Positions 1 to 6,178 of a DNA stretch of 7,759 nucleotides are shown piece after piece. The first letter of the stretch is position 1, and each line of letters starts with the position of its first letter. Source of the stretch: Candidatus Bathyarchaeota archaeon. GTDB taxonomy: Archaea; Thermoproteota; Bathyarchaeia; TCS64. The notes under the pieces are model-generated. The model saw nothing but the letters and a program-made list of their open reading frames with translations. It searched no databases and was not told where the DNA came from. The position numbers and the translations under genes were made by a program. The stretch is taken from positions 1-7,759 of the forward strand of contig VGJH01000053.1 in assembly GCA_016867505.1 (NCBI GenBank), written 5' to 3'.

Positions 1-819
1 ATAGGTTTCAGCAGCTGTGAGACTCTTCTGAGCCTGATTTAATGTATTCAGTGAAGTGGATACCACTGTAATTGGTACCTTTGATGATAAAGAAGTAATA
101 TTTTGTCTTAAAGTAGTTACTCTGATGTTGGCTTGTAAAACATATTTAGTAACCCTTACCTTCTCAATCTCTTTAGCTAGAATATTCTGAAGGGTGGTAA
201 TCTTCTCAACAAGTTCTTTTACTTTATTCATGAGTTGAATAGCGTCAACAATTTTTCCTTCTTGAAGCTTTATTTCCGAGCTTAGCAAATAGAATTTCGC
301 TTCATTAACGATTTTATTTATTGATGTAACATTGTATCCCTCTGTCTTCGCTTTTAAGGTCAAGATCTCAATACTTTGTAGAAATATGCTTGAGCGATTG
401 AAAGCGAGTTTTAGAGATTGTATTTCTTCTGCTCTTCGTATTGAATTAATGTCAACTTCATTTATTTCAACTGATATTTGTAAGATGTTTTTATAAATAC
501 TCATTGCTTCAAGAGATTTAGTTATAGACGCATTGTAACTTCCTGTCTTTGCTAGGTTAATGGCTTCAATTAGAATAGTGTTAGCTATTCTATATTTATT
601 TTCAATAATTTCTTTTTCCCTATAATTTAATTCCGCAATATTTGTTAGAGAAAGACTTGTTGTACCATTAATTTTTTTAACAGATGTTAGAAGTGTTTCT
701 GCTTTATTTTTTAATTCTTGTTCATTATATGTGAAAGTTAGTCCTTGAACTACTGATATTGAAATCATTATAATTAAAATTAATCCTAAACTGAGCAGAC
801 GCTTATTTGGTATATTCAC
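1..819 (-). CDS. Secreted or membrane-anchored helical repeat protein, partial (C-terminus beyond left edge)
   Basis: I read 273 open codons from a GTG at 819 to the window edge without a stop; the C-terminus is missing. GTG is chosen because GGTGA (830-826 on the minus strand) lies 6 nt upstream and because the peptide then opens with a basic stretch (NKR, residues 5-7) followed by a hydrophobic segment at about 8-25, a typical signal peptide or anchor. The next in-frame ATG falls inside that hydrophobic segment. The rest is charged and predicted helical, probably coiled coil. Two segments resemble each other, one with AKTGSYN at 90-96 and one with AKTEGYN at 157-163, each followed by an Ile/Ser-rich helix, suggesting a repeat of about 67 residues. 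N-glycosylation sequons (N51, N96, N141, N163, N240) fit an exported archaeal protein. No enzymatic motif is visible and I do not recognise a named family. It is transcribed divergently from the DUF917 gene. Confidence 0.8.
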   Translation of the reverse strand, partial: MNIPNKRLLSLGLILIIMISISVVQGLTFTYNEQELKNKAETLLTSVKKINGTTSLSLTNIAELNYREKEIIENKYRIANTILIEAINLAKTGSYNASITKSLEAMSIYKNILQISVEINEVDINSIRRAEEIQSLKLAFNRSSIFLQSIEILTLKAKTEGYNVTSINKIVNEAKFYLLSSEIKLQEGKIVDAIQLMNKVKELVEKITTLQNILAKEIEKVRVTKYVLQANIRVTTLRQNITSLSSKVPITVVSTSLNTLNQAQKSLTAAETY

Positions 820-935
820 TAATCTTCACCTAGACAGTATAAAATTGACTCCAAACTATTTTAGGAAACTCCTGAAACAAAGTGAAAATATTGTTCCCTC
901 AAAAAATAAATCTTTAAACCACCTTATTATTTAAT
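820..935. promoter_or_regulatory. Divergent promoter region
   Basis: This 116-bp AT-rich spacer separates two divergent genes. For the + strand DUF917 gene, an A/T-rich stretch at 901-918 (AATAAA then TTTAAA) lies about 20-28 nt before the ATG at 936, with no SD site, as expected for a leaderless archaeal transcript. For the minus-strand gene, TTTTATA (844-838) lies about 22 nt before the GTG at 819. Because that gene also has an SD-like GGTGA, its true start site may be further upstream. A short imperfect dyad at 860-876 (TTTAGGA, AAC, TCCTGAA) sits between the two promoters and could be an operator. The promoters are inferred from position and composition only. Confidence 0.5.
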
Positions 936-2000
936 ATGCCCAAAATAATCACTCCCGAAGATGTTGAAGCTCTAGCTATTGGAGGAACTATTTTAGGTGG
1001 TGGCGGGGGTGGATGGCCCGAGATTGGTAGAAATGAGGGGCATCTTGCATTAAAAATGGGGAAAATAGAGTTATGGAGTGCAGAGGAAGCTGATCCAAAC
1101 TGGAAAGTAGTTACAGTCGCAGCTCTAGGGGCACCAACTGAACCTGGAAACACGAAACCGATGCATTACATAAGAGCAGCTCAGCTGCTCCGTGAATCTG
1201 GAGTAAACTTCGATGGAGTAATTGCTGCAGAGAATGGTGGCCAGAATAGTTTTGGTGGCTGGATTGTTGCAGCTTCTTTAGGTTTACCCGTCATTGACGC
1301 ACCTGCAGATGGCAGGGCTCACCCAACAGCCATGATGGGCAGCATGGGACTTCATAGAGGCGATTATAAAAGTGTTAAAGCAGGTGTCACTGAAGGATGT
1401 GAGTTAATTTGTTGGGGTAGCTTACAATCAACCAGCAACCTTGTGAGAGCTCAAGCTAATATGATGAAGGCACTCATTGCATTAATCCGTGATCCAATTC
1501 CTGTCAGTTATACAAAGTTACACGGAGCACCTGGAGCAATTAGCTAAGCAATCAATCTAGGTCATAAATATCTCAAATCTAAAGAAAATGGAATCGATGC
1601 TGCTATTGCCTCCGTTGTTGATTTTCTTGGTGGTGAAATTATCTGCAAAGGTAAAATCAAAAAGAAAAAAAATGAAGCCAAAGGAGGCTTTGATATTGGT
1701 GCCTTAAACATATCTTCTGATACACAAAATTTTGAGATTAGCTATGTAAATGAATATATGACACTAGATAGAAATGGTGTAAGAGAAGCTACTTTCCCTG
1801 ATTTATTAACCACCTTCAACAGGTTTGGTGAACCAGTAACAAGTGCATCCATATCAGTTGATGATGAAATATACCTTGTAAAGGTTCCAAAAGAGAAAAT
1901 TCTAGTCGGCGACGGTAATAGATACGCTGAAAACTATGCACAAGTTGAAGAAGCTCTTAATAAGCCACTAACAAAATTCCTACAAAATTACTTATACTAA
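936..2000 (+). pseudogene. DUF917 / S-methyl-thiohydantoin desulfurase-like protein, interrupted by one in-frame TAA
   Basis: The frame from ATG 936 to TAA 2000 is 354 codons, close to the usual length of about 360 for DUF917 (Pfam S-Me-THD_N plus C-terminal domain), but codon 204 is TAA. The first 203 residues carry the family's glycine-rich N-terminal motif (GTILGGGGGGWPEIG, 17-31) and the DAPADGRAHP motif (121-130). After the stop the same frame continues with AINLGHKYL, an NEYM segment, a PDLLTTFNRFGEPV segment and a final beta-rich stretch, all typical of the C-terminal domain. No frameshift is needed. The 203-residue product alone would lack most of the C-terminal domain. No ATG, GTG or TTG restart exists in frame until 1758, so two separate proteins are unlikely. 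The gene is either a recent nonsense pseudogene, a read-through gene or a base error. Family members are linked to hydantoin-type or amide catabolism; the substrate here is unknown. It precedes the DmpA gene by 72 bp. Confidence 0.85.
1545..1547 (+). other. Internal in-frame stop codon (TAA) within DUF917
   Basis: The context is AGC TAA GCA, between GAIS and AINLG in the protein. From memory of the family, this place is usually a basic or polar residue in a G-x-I-S-x-A-I pattern, so AAA (Lys), CAA (Gln) or GAA (Glu) could have become TAA by one substitution. That ancestral codon is an inference. Confidence 0.9.
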
Positions 2001-2005
2001 TAACC

Positions 2006-2020
2006 AAGTTTTTAAAACTT
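2006..2020. repeat. 15-bp perfect dyad between DUF917 and DmpA
   Basis: AAGTTTT (2006-2012) and AAAACTT (2014-2020) are exact inverted repeats around a single T. The loop is too small for a stable hairpin, so this is better read as a possible protein-binding dyad or as part of a T-rich stop signal for the upstream gene. It lies 53 nt before the DmpA start. Chance occurrence in AT-rich spacer DNA is quite possible. Confidence 0.4.
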
Positions 2021-2029
2021 CGACAACCC

Positions 2030-2050
2030 TTCTTAAATCAATTAAAATAG
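2030..2050 (+). promoter_or_regulatory. Putative TATA-type promoter of the DmpA gene
   Basis: CTTAAATCAATTAAAATAG contains an A/T-rich element (TTAAAAT, 2042-2048) centred about 28 nt before the ATG at 2073. No SD site precedes that ATG, so a leaderless transcript starting at or near the start codon is likely. This suggests the peptidase gene can be expressed independently of the broken gene upstream. Confidence 0.45.
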
Positions 2051-2072
2051 TCTCACACCGATTCTATCAGTA

Positions 2073-3122
2073 ATGAGTAGACCTAGAGTCAGAGAATTTG
2101 GCATTGAACTTGGAAGAGTTGCTCCTGGCAGATTAAACATGATCACAGACGTGGATGGCGTTGGTGTGGGTCATGTTACAGTAATTGAGGGAGATGATAT
2201 CAGAACAGGCGTAACAGCTATCGTACCACACAAAGCAGATTTATTCGAATATAAGGTCACAGCTGCAGTTGACATCTTCAATGCTTATGGAAAAACCGTC
2301 GGGCTTCCCCAGATCATGCATGAAGGAGTGATTGAGACCCCAATAATGTTGACTGAAACCCTCAATACATGGCGTGTAGCTGATGCTGTTTTAGATTATT
2401 TCCCTAAAGGATACAATAGAACTCCTGGAAGTGTAAATCCAATAGTTGGTGAAACTAATGGAGAATACCTAACAAACAATTTTAACCGTAGAATTGGTAA
2501 AGACGAGATTTTCAAAGCCATCAACGATGCTCGTAAAACTGAAAATAAAATTGTTGATGAAGGCAGTGTTGGTGGTGGAACTTCTATGACAGGGTATGGT
2601 CTGAAAGGAGGGATTGGTACTGCAAGTCGTATTATCTCTGGAGTAACCGTTGGAGTACTTGTTCAACTTAATTGTGGAAGCTTGATGGATCTAATGATTG
2701 ATGGAGTTCCAGTGGGGAAAGAATTGAAACTGGAACCTCCTGAAAGAAGCCCAGGTAATAGCATTATGATTATTGTAGCAACTGATCTGAAACTTGACTC
2801 AAGGCAACTTATGAAAATCTCTAAACGTGCAATGCTTGGAGTCGCAAGGACTGGTTCCTATAGTGGGAATGGGAGTGGAGATTTCACAATAGCATTTTCA
2901 ACGGGAGCAAAGAACCTGGAAGAGTTGACTGGACAAGTAACCCGTGGTGAAAGTTTCCTCAGCCCCTTATACCAAGCCACAGTAGAAGCGACAGAGGAAG
3001 CAGTTGTTAATGCTCTATTCAAAGCAGAGACAATTACTGGCTACAAAGGACATACGAGACTTGCATTACCCTTAGATCAAGTCAAAGAAATATTTCATAA
3101 ATATGGAAGAAATCCTATTTGA
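2073..3122 (+). CDS. DmpA/BapA-type aminopeptidase (P1 family, MEROPS S58), self-processing N-terminal nucleophile hydrolase
   Basis: The 349-residue protein matches DmpA (L-aminopeptidase/D-Ala-esterase) and beta-aminopeptidases. It begins with the typical RxREFGIELG...PGxxNxITDVxGVxVGH segment (about 4-34) and continues with IMLTETLNTWRVADAV (91-106), NPIVGETNGEYLTN (122-135) and the glycine-rich SVGGGTSMTGYGLKGG (165-180). The predicted autocleavage site is N229|S230 in PGNSIMIIVATD, with Ser230 as the new N-terminal nucleophile. Ser268 and Asp270 in GSGD lie exactly 38 and 40 residues further on, the spacing of the Ser288 and Glu290 residues described in BapA. Asn200 is the likely oxyanion residue. 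Length and motifs indicate an intact cytoplasmic enzyme with no signal peptide, cleaving N-terminal residues from short peptides, amides or esters; it may accept D- or beta-amino acids. It lies 72 bp after the DUF917 frame, with its own promoter-like element, and converges on the ABC operon. Confidence 0.93.
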   Translation: MSRPRVREFGIELGRVAPGRLNMITDVDGVGVGHVTVIEGDDIRTGVTAIVPHKADLFEYKVTAAVDIFNAYGKTVGLPQIMHEGVIETPIMLTETLNTWRVADAVLDYFPKGYNRTPGSVNPIVGETNGEYLTNNFNRRIGKDEIFKAINDARKTENKIVDEGSVGGGTSMTGYGLKGGIGTASRIISGVTVGVLVQLNCGSLMDLMIDGVPVGKELKLEPPERSPGNSIMIIVATDLKLDSRQLMKISKRAMLGVARTGSYSGNGSGDFTIAFSTGAKNLEELTGQVTRGESFLSPLYQATVEATEEAVVNALFKAETITGYKGHTRLALPLDQVKEIFHKYGRNPI

Positions 3123-3280
3123 AAAATATTTAAAAGATTCTGCAACAACATTATTTATTGTCATATTAAGAACCATTTCCCAAGGATCTTGACTATATTC
3201 CAAGGTTCGTTTTAAAGGGCTCGAGTTTTATTTTATATAAAAGTGGTTCAAATAAGGAGTTTAATGGTTAATTAATTTTT
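3123..3280. other. Convergent intergenic region with possible T-rich terminators
   Basis: This spacer lies between the 3' ends of the DmpA gene (+) and the ABC operon (-). On the + strand, T-rich stretches at 3226-3235 and a T7 run at 3276-3282 could stop transcription from DmpA. On the minus strand, TTTTAAATATTTTTC (3135-3121) could stop the operon. No strong GC hairpin was seen. CAAGGATCTTG (3181-3191) is a short 4-bp-arm dyad and CCAAGG recurs about 20 nt later; both look incidental. An embedded TATA-like palindrome is listed separately. Confidence 0.4.
3231..3275 (+). promoter_or_regulatory. TATA-like palindrome followed by SD-like site and a three-codon mini-ORF
   Basis: TTTTATATAAAA (3231-3242) is a perfect 12-bp palindrome and close to an ideal archaeal TATA box. 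AGGAG follows at 3255-3259, then ATG at 3264 opening a three-codon frame (Met-Val-Asn) that stops at TAA 3273-3275. The ATG is about 27 nt from the centre of the TATA-like element. It would direct a + strand transcript antisense to the DUF47 gene. It could equally be a chance match in AT-rich DNA or a T-rich terminator of the DmpA gene. Confidence 0.3.
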
Positions 3281-3955
3281 TTATGAGCTGAAAACAATTG
3301 CCATAACTCGTACTTCATCAGCGGTGTCTTCACATCTGTCAGTAATGTTTTCTAGTCCTTCAATAAATTGCGTCAATAGAATAGCTGATCCAATGCCGAT
3401 CTCAATTTTGTCGAAAGAGTAGATGAGTGCTCTCGCTTTCTTATATAATGTGTCCATCTCCTCTTCGCGGTTTTCAACCTCGTTGGCTGCTTTTAATGCG
3501 TTTTGGAATTCTTTATCCATTAGCCTAGTAATGCACTCATCCAGTTTTATTACGCAGGCATGGATTACAACGACCATTTCGTCTATTATGTTCTTAAGAC
3601 CTTCAGGTGTATTCTTGTATTCGAATTCAACTAGTATTCGACTAGTTTCATTGATCCATGATATGACTTGGTCATTCTCTTTGGCTAGTCTCATAAGATC
3701 TTCGCGCTCTTTTGATGGTAGATCCCCTTTTGCGAGTTCGGTGATTATTTGTCTCTTCAGTTCATTGTTTTCTTTCTCTTTCTGAGATAGGACATTGTAA
3801 GCTCGATTCATTTCATCGATTTTATCCTTTTTTGCATAATCAATGCATCTTTGAAGCTGCTCAATAGCCATTACTGTGCCTTTTGAGTGTTCCCTAATCA
3901 TTGAGATTACTCGAACCTGCTTCCTGCTTCTCATCCAGCTTTCAATTGACTCCAT
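3281..3955 (-). CDS. DUF47 family PhoU-like protein, last gene of the ABC operon
   Basis: The 224-residue all-helical protein fits DUF47 (PhoU_div, TIGR00153-like), whose usual length is about 210-225. The diagnostic segment SKEREDLMRLAKENDQVISW (81-100) matches the family's REDI..L....D.I helix. Acidic, PhoU-like metal-binding positions are seen at EVENREEEMD (159-168) and in ENITDRCEDTADEV (202-215). There is no signal peptide or membrane helix, so it should be a cytoplasmic or membrane-associated regulator. DUF47 proteins usually sit beside Pit-type phosphate permeases; here the neighbour is an ABC importer. The gene starts 5 nt after the stop of ATPase 2, with GGAG at 3967-3964 and an 8-nt spacer, so it is translated from the same mRNA. 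A role in gating or regulating the transporter is inferred. No phosphate permease is visible in the window. Confidence 0.85.
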   Translation of the reverse strand: MESIESWMRSRKQVRVISMIREHSKGTVMAIEQLQRCIDYAKKDKIDEMNRAYNVLSQKEKENNELKRQIITELAKGDLPSKEREDLMRLAKENDQVISWINETSRILVEFEYKNTPEGLKNIIDEMVVVIHACVIKLDECITRLMDKEFQNALKAANEVENREEEMDTLYKKARALIYSFDKIEIGIGSAILLTQFIEGLENITDRCEDTADEVRVMAIVFSS

Positions 3956-3960
3956 ATTTT

Positions 3961-5070
3961 TTACTCCAGCGCGAGCTCTGCATCTAATCCATCAATAGGA
4001 TAATTATATATTAATAAGTGACTGCTTGGTAAAGTCGCATACAATTCATCGCCAACCGATATTTCAGGTTCATCCTTGGTGAGAACATATTTTACTGATA
4101 ACCGCGATCCGTTTTCTGCTATTAAAATGAAAATAATAGCATTTCCTTTGAAACTTTCTTCAACAACTCTACATTTCCATGAATTATTTTCCTCACTCTT
4201 CTCCTTATTCAAACGAATATATTCAGGCCTAATGGCTATAATGCATTTGTCGTTTATTTTCAGAACCGCATCTTCACCAAGCACAGTAATCATGTTGCCT
4301 GATATGTCGACCTTATAATTTTCACCCTCGATCTCTGTGACTTTGCCTTCAAAAAAATTGGCTTCCCCCAAGAACTTTGCAGTGAAGATCTTGCTTGGCC
4401 GAGTGTATAATTTCCGTGGAGTGCCAACTTCAACAATTTCACCTGCCTTCATGATAACAATCCGATCAGAGATCGACATTGCTTCTTCTTGATCATGGGT
4501 TACATGAATTGCTGTTAATCCCAGATCCTTCACCAGCTTCCTTAGCTCGTATCTTAACTGTGTTCTAATTTTAAGGTCCAACATCCCGAGAGGTTCATCA
4601 AGGAGAAGTAATTTAGAGCCTGAGGCTAAGGCTCGCCCGATAGCAGTTTTCTGCTTTGCTCCCCCACTCAACTCTGAAGGGAAGAATGATTCTTGTCCAT
4701 CCAAATTTAACAGGTCAATCATTTCCCCAACTTGTCTCTTTTTAACAACGGGGTTTTCACCCTTTACAAGTGGACCATACCCAATGTTTTCATTCACTTT
4801 TAGATGGGGAAATAACGCAATTTCTTGAAAGACGTATCCCGCATTCCTATCTTCAAGAAGAGTTTTAGTAATATTATGTTCATCGACAAAAATTTCACCC
4901 TCAGAAGGTTCAATAATCCCTCCTATTGATTTAATTAAGGAAGTTTTTCCGCATCCTGAAGGCCCAATTATTGATAAGTATTCTCTCTCCTCAATTTCAA
5001 GGCTTACTTTTTTTAGAGCTTCAATTTTGCCATACTTTTTTGAGATTTTTTCAATATTTACACTTGGCAT
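3961..5070 (-). CDS. ABC importer ATPase 2 (PotA/FbpC-like, C-terminal TOBE domain)
   Basis: The 369-residue protein has a complete nucleotide-binding domain: Walker A GPSGCGKTS (36-44), Q-loop Gln82 in YVFQEIALFPHL, signature LSGGAKQ (134-140), Walker B LLLLDEP (154-160) with catalytic Glu159, and H-loop His192 in HVTHDQEEAM. A TOBE-type regulatory domain follows from about 233. The signature helix continues AKQKTAIGRA instead of the common MQQRVALARA, and the D-loop reads LGMLD; these are divergent, but the residues needed for catalysis are present. The start ATG follows the previous gene's TAA with no gap, and GGAGGT (5083-5078) with a 7-nt spacer lies inside that gene's end. All NBD motifs fall at the same residue numbers as in ATPase 1, and both end in a shared YP..GL..EL tail, so the two genes are an old tandem duplication. 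It powers import through the fused permease, probably as a heterodimer with ATPase 1. Confidence 0.93.
   Translation of the reverse strand: MPSVNIEKISKKYGKIEALKKVSLEIEEREYLSIIGPSGCGKTSLIKSIGGIIEPSEGEIFVDEHNITKTLLEDRNAGYVFQEIALFPHLKVNENIGYGPLVKGENPVVKKRQVGEMIDLLNLDGQESFFPSELSGGAKQKTAIGRALASGSKLLLLDEPLGMLDLKIRTQLRYELRKLVKDLGLTAIHVTHDQEEAMSISDRIVIMKAGEIVEVGTPRKLYTRPSKIFTAKFLGEANFFEGKVTEIEGENYKVDISGNMITVLGEDAVLKINDKCIIAIRPEYIRLNKEKSEENNSWKCRVVEESFKGNAIIFILIAENGSRLSVKYVLTKDEPEISVGDELYATLPSSHLLIYNYPIDGLDAELALE
3964..3967 (-). promoter_or_regulatory. Ribosome binding site of the DUF47 gene
   Basis: GGAG lies 8 nt before ATG 3955 and overlaps the last codons of ATPase 2. It confirms that the DUF47 gene belongs to the transporter operon. 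Confidence 0.7.
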
Positions 5071-6177
5071 TTAAAATACCTCCAACTCACGGTTCAGTCC
5101 AAGTGTCGGATAATCGAAGACAATGCAATGATCTGGTTCAAATGTCAGCATAACTCTGTCACCAAGTTGCAATTTAGCTGGACCTGAATCAGATGGTTCT
5201 AAAGCAGCCATAATGTCTCCATTATCCAGCTTAACCTCATACCTAATAAAAGTCCCAATAAAATTGGCTTTAATTAATTCTCCCCTAAGTGTATTAACTG
5301 CATCAACTGGATGATCAAAAATTCTTGTCTTCTCTACTCTGATTCCAATAACGATTGGCTCTTCAACAGCGTGGCTAATATCATCGGTTTTAACCTGATT
5401 TCCACCTCGAAGCCGTATTATACTTTCTTTTGAGTTACGTTTCATTACTGTGCCCTCTAAAAAGTTTGAATGCCCAACAAAGTTAGCTACGAAGATGTTT
5501 TGAGGGCGAATGTATACGTGAAAAGGTGTACCAATTTGTTGTACCTTTCCTCTTCTCAGGATCATTATGCGATCCCCAATACTCATGGCTTCGTCTTGGT
5601 CATGTGTAACATGGATAACAGTGAGTCCATTTTCCTTTGCTATTCTTCTCAATTCTGTTCTTAGCTCTATCCTTAATCTTGCATCAAGTGCACCAAGAGG
5701 TTCATCAAGAAGAAGCATCTTTGCCCCTGAAACAAGTCCCCTTGCCAACGCGACTCTTTGTTGCATGCCCCCACTTAACTCACTAGGATAAGATTCAGCA
5801 CGCTTATCGAGTTTAACAAGTTTAAGGATCTCCATAGCCCTTTTCTTTGCCAGATCATTATCTTCGCCTTTTGAAATTGGACCAAAACAAACGTTATCAA
5901 TTACTGTAAGGTGAGGGAAAAGAGCATAGGTCTGTGGTACATAAACTGTATCCCTATCCTCAACAGGGACATCGCTCATGTTTTTTTCATTACTAATAAC
6001 TTCACCATTATCTGGCTTTATAATTCCAGAGATCGTTCTCAGTAAAGTGGTCTTACCACTACCAGTTGATCCGAGAATACACAAGTATTCTCCATTCTTA
6101 ACATCAAAAGTGATATCCTCTAATGCTTGTATGCTACCAAAACGTTTTGATATGTTACGTAGCTGAATCGTTGGCAA
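5071..6177 (-). CDS. ABC importer ATPase 1 (PotA/FbpC-like, C-terminal TOBE domain), TTG start
   Basis: Using TTG at 6177 as start gives 368 residues, matching its 369-residue paralogue. An ATG at 6222 lies 45 nt upstream inside the permease gene and would add 15 residues with no family match. TTG is preferred because AGGAGG (6190-6185) sits 7 nt before it and because the protein then begins LPTIQLRNISKRFG, as this family does. The NBD is canonical: Walker A GSTGSGKTT (36-44), Q-loop Gln82 in YVPQTYALFPHL, signature LSGGMQQRVALARG (134-147), Walker B MLLLDEP (154-160) with Glu159, D-loop LGALD, and His192 in HVTHDQDEAM. A TOBE region begins near 233. It hydrolyses ATP at the cytoplasmic face of the importer. 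It starts 1 nt after the permease stop and abuts ATPase 2, indicating translational coupling. Confidence 0.93.
   Translation of the reverse strand: MPTIQLRNISKRFGSIQALEDITFDVKNGEYLCILGSTGSGKTTLLRTISGIIKPDNGEVISNEKNMSDVPVEDRDTVYVPQTYALFPHLTVIDNVCFGPISKGEDNDLAKKRAMEILKLVKLDKRAESYPSELSGGMQQRVALARGLVSGAKMLLLDEPLGALDARLRIELRTELRRIAKENGLTVIHVTHDQDEAMSIGDRIMILRRGKVQQIGTPFHVYIRPQNIFVANFVGHSNFLEGTVMKRNSKESIIRLRGGNQVKTDDISHAVEEPIVIGIRVEKTRIFDHPVDAVNTLRGELIKANFIGTFIRYEVKLDNGDIMAALEPSDSGPAKLQLGDRVMLTFEPDHCIVFDYPTLGLNRELEVF
5078..5083 (-). promoter_or_regulatory. Ribosome binding site of ATPase 2
   Basis: GGAGGT lies 7 nt before ATG 5070, within the final codons of ATPase 1. With the two genes abutting, it supports coupled translation and equimolar production of the two ATPases. 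Confidence 0.8.
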
Positions 6178-6178
6178 A

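Noticed and set aside
914..1153. Minus-strand open frame opposite the DUF917 start
   Set aside because: It is a shadow of the glycine-rich coding region, giving a Pro/Ser-rich peptide without family features.
1545..1547. TAA recoded as an amino acid genome-wide, or a selenocysteine/pyrrolysine site
   Set aside because: TAA ends the DUF917, DUF47, both ATPase and permease frames here; selenocysteine uses TGA and pyrrolysine uses TAG.
1665..1672. A8 run in DUF917 as a slippage or frameshift site
   Set aside because: The frame is intact and family-like on both sides, so no shift is needed to explain the gene.
1548..2000. The second half of DUF917 as a separate gene starting at ATG 1758
   Set aside because: The preceding 70 codons are in frame and family-like, no SD or promoter precedes 1758, and the piece would start in mid-domain.
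3181..3206. CAAGGATCTTG dyad and repeated CCAAGG as a terminator or attachment site
   Set aside because: The arms are only 4 bp and the repeat is 6 bp, with no matching copy elsewhere noticed and no integrase nearby.
3423..3785. Plus-strand open frame opposite DUF47
   Set aside because: It is a Ser/Phe-rich shadow of a Lys/Glu-rich helical gene, with no SD or family match.
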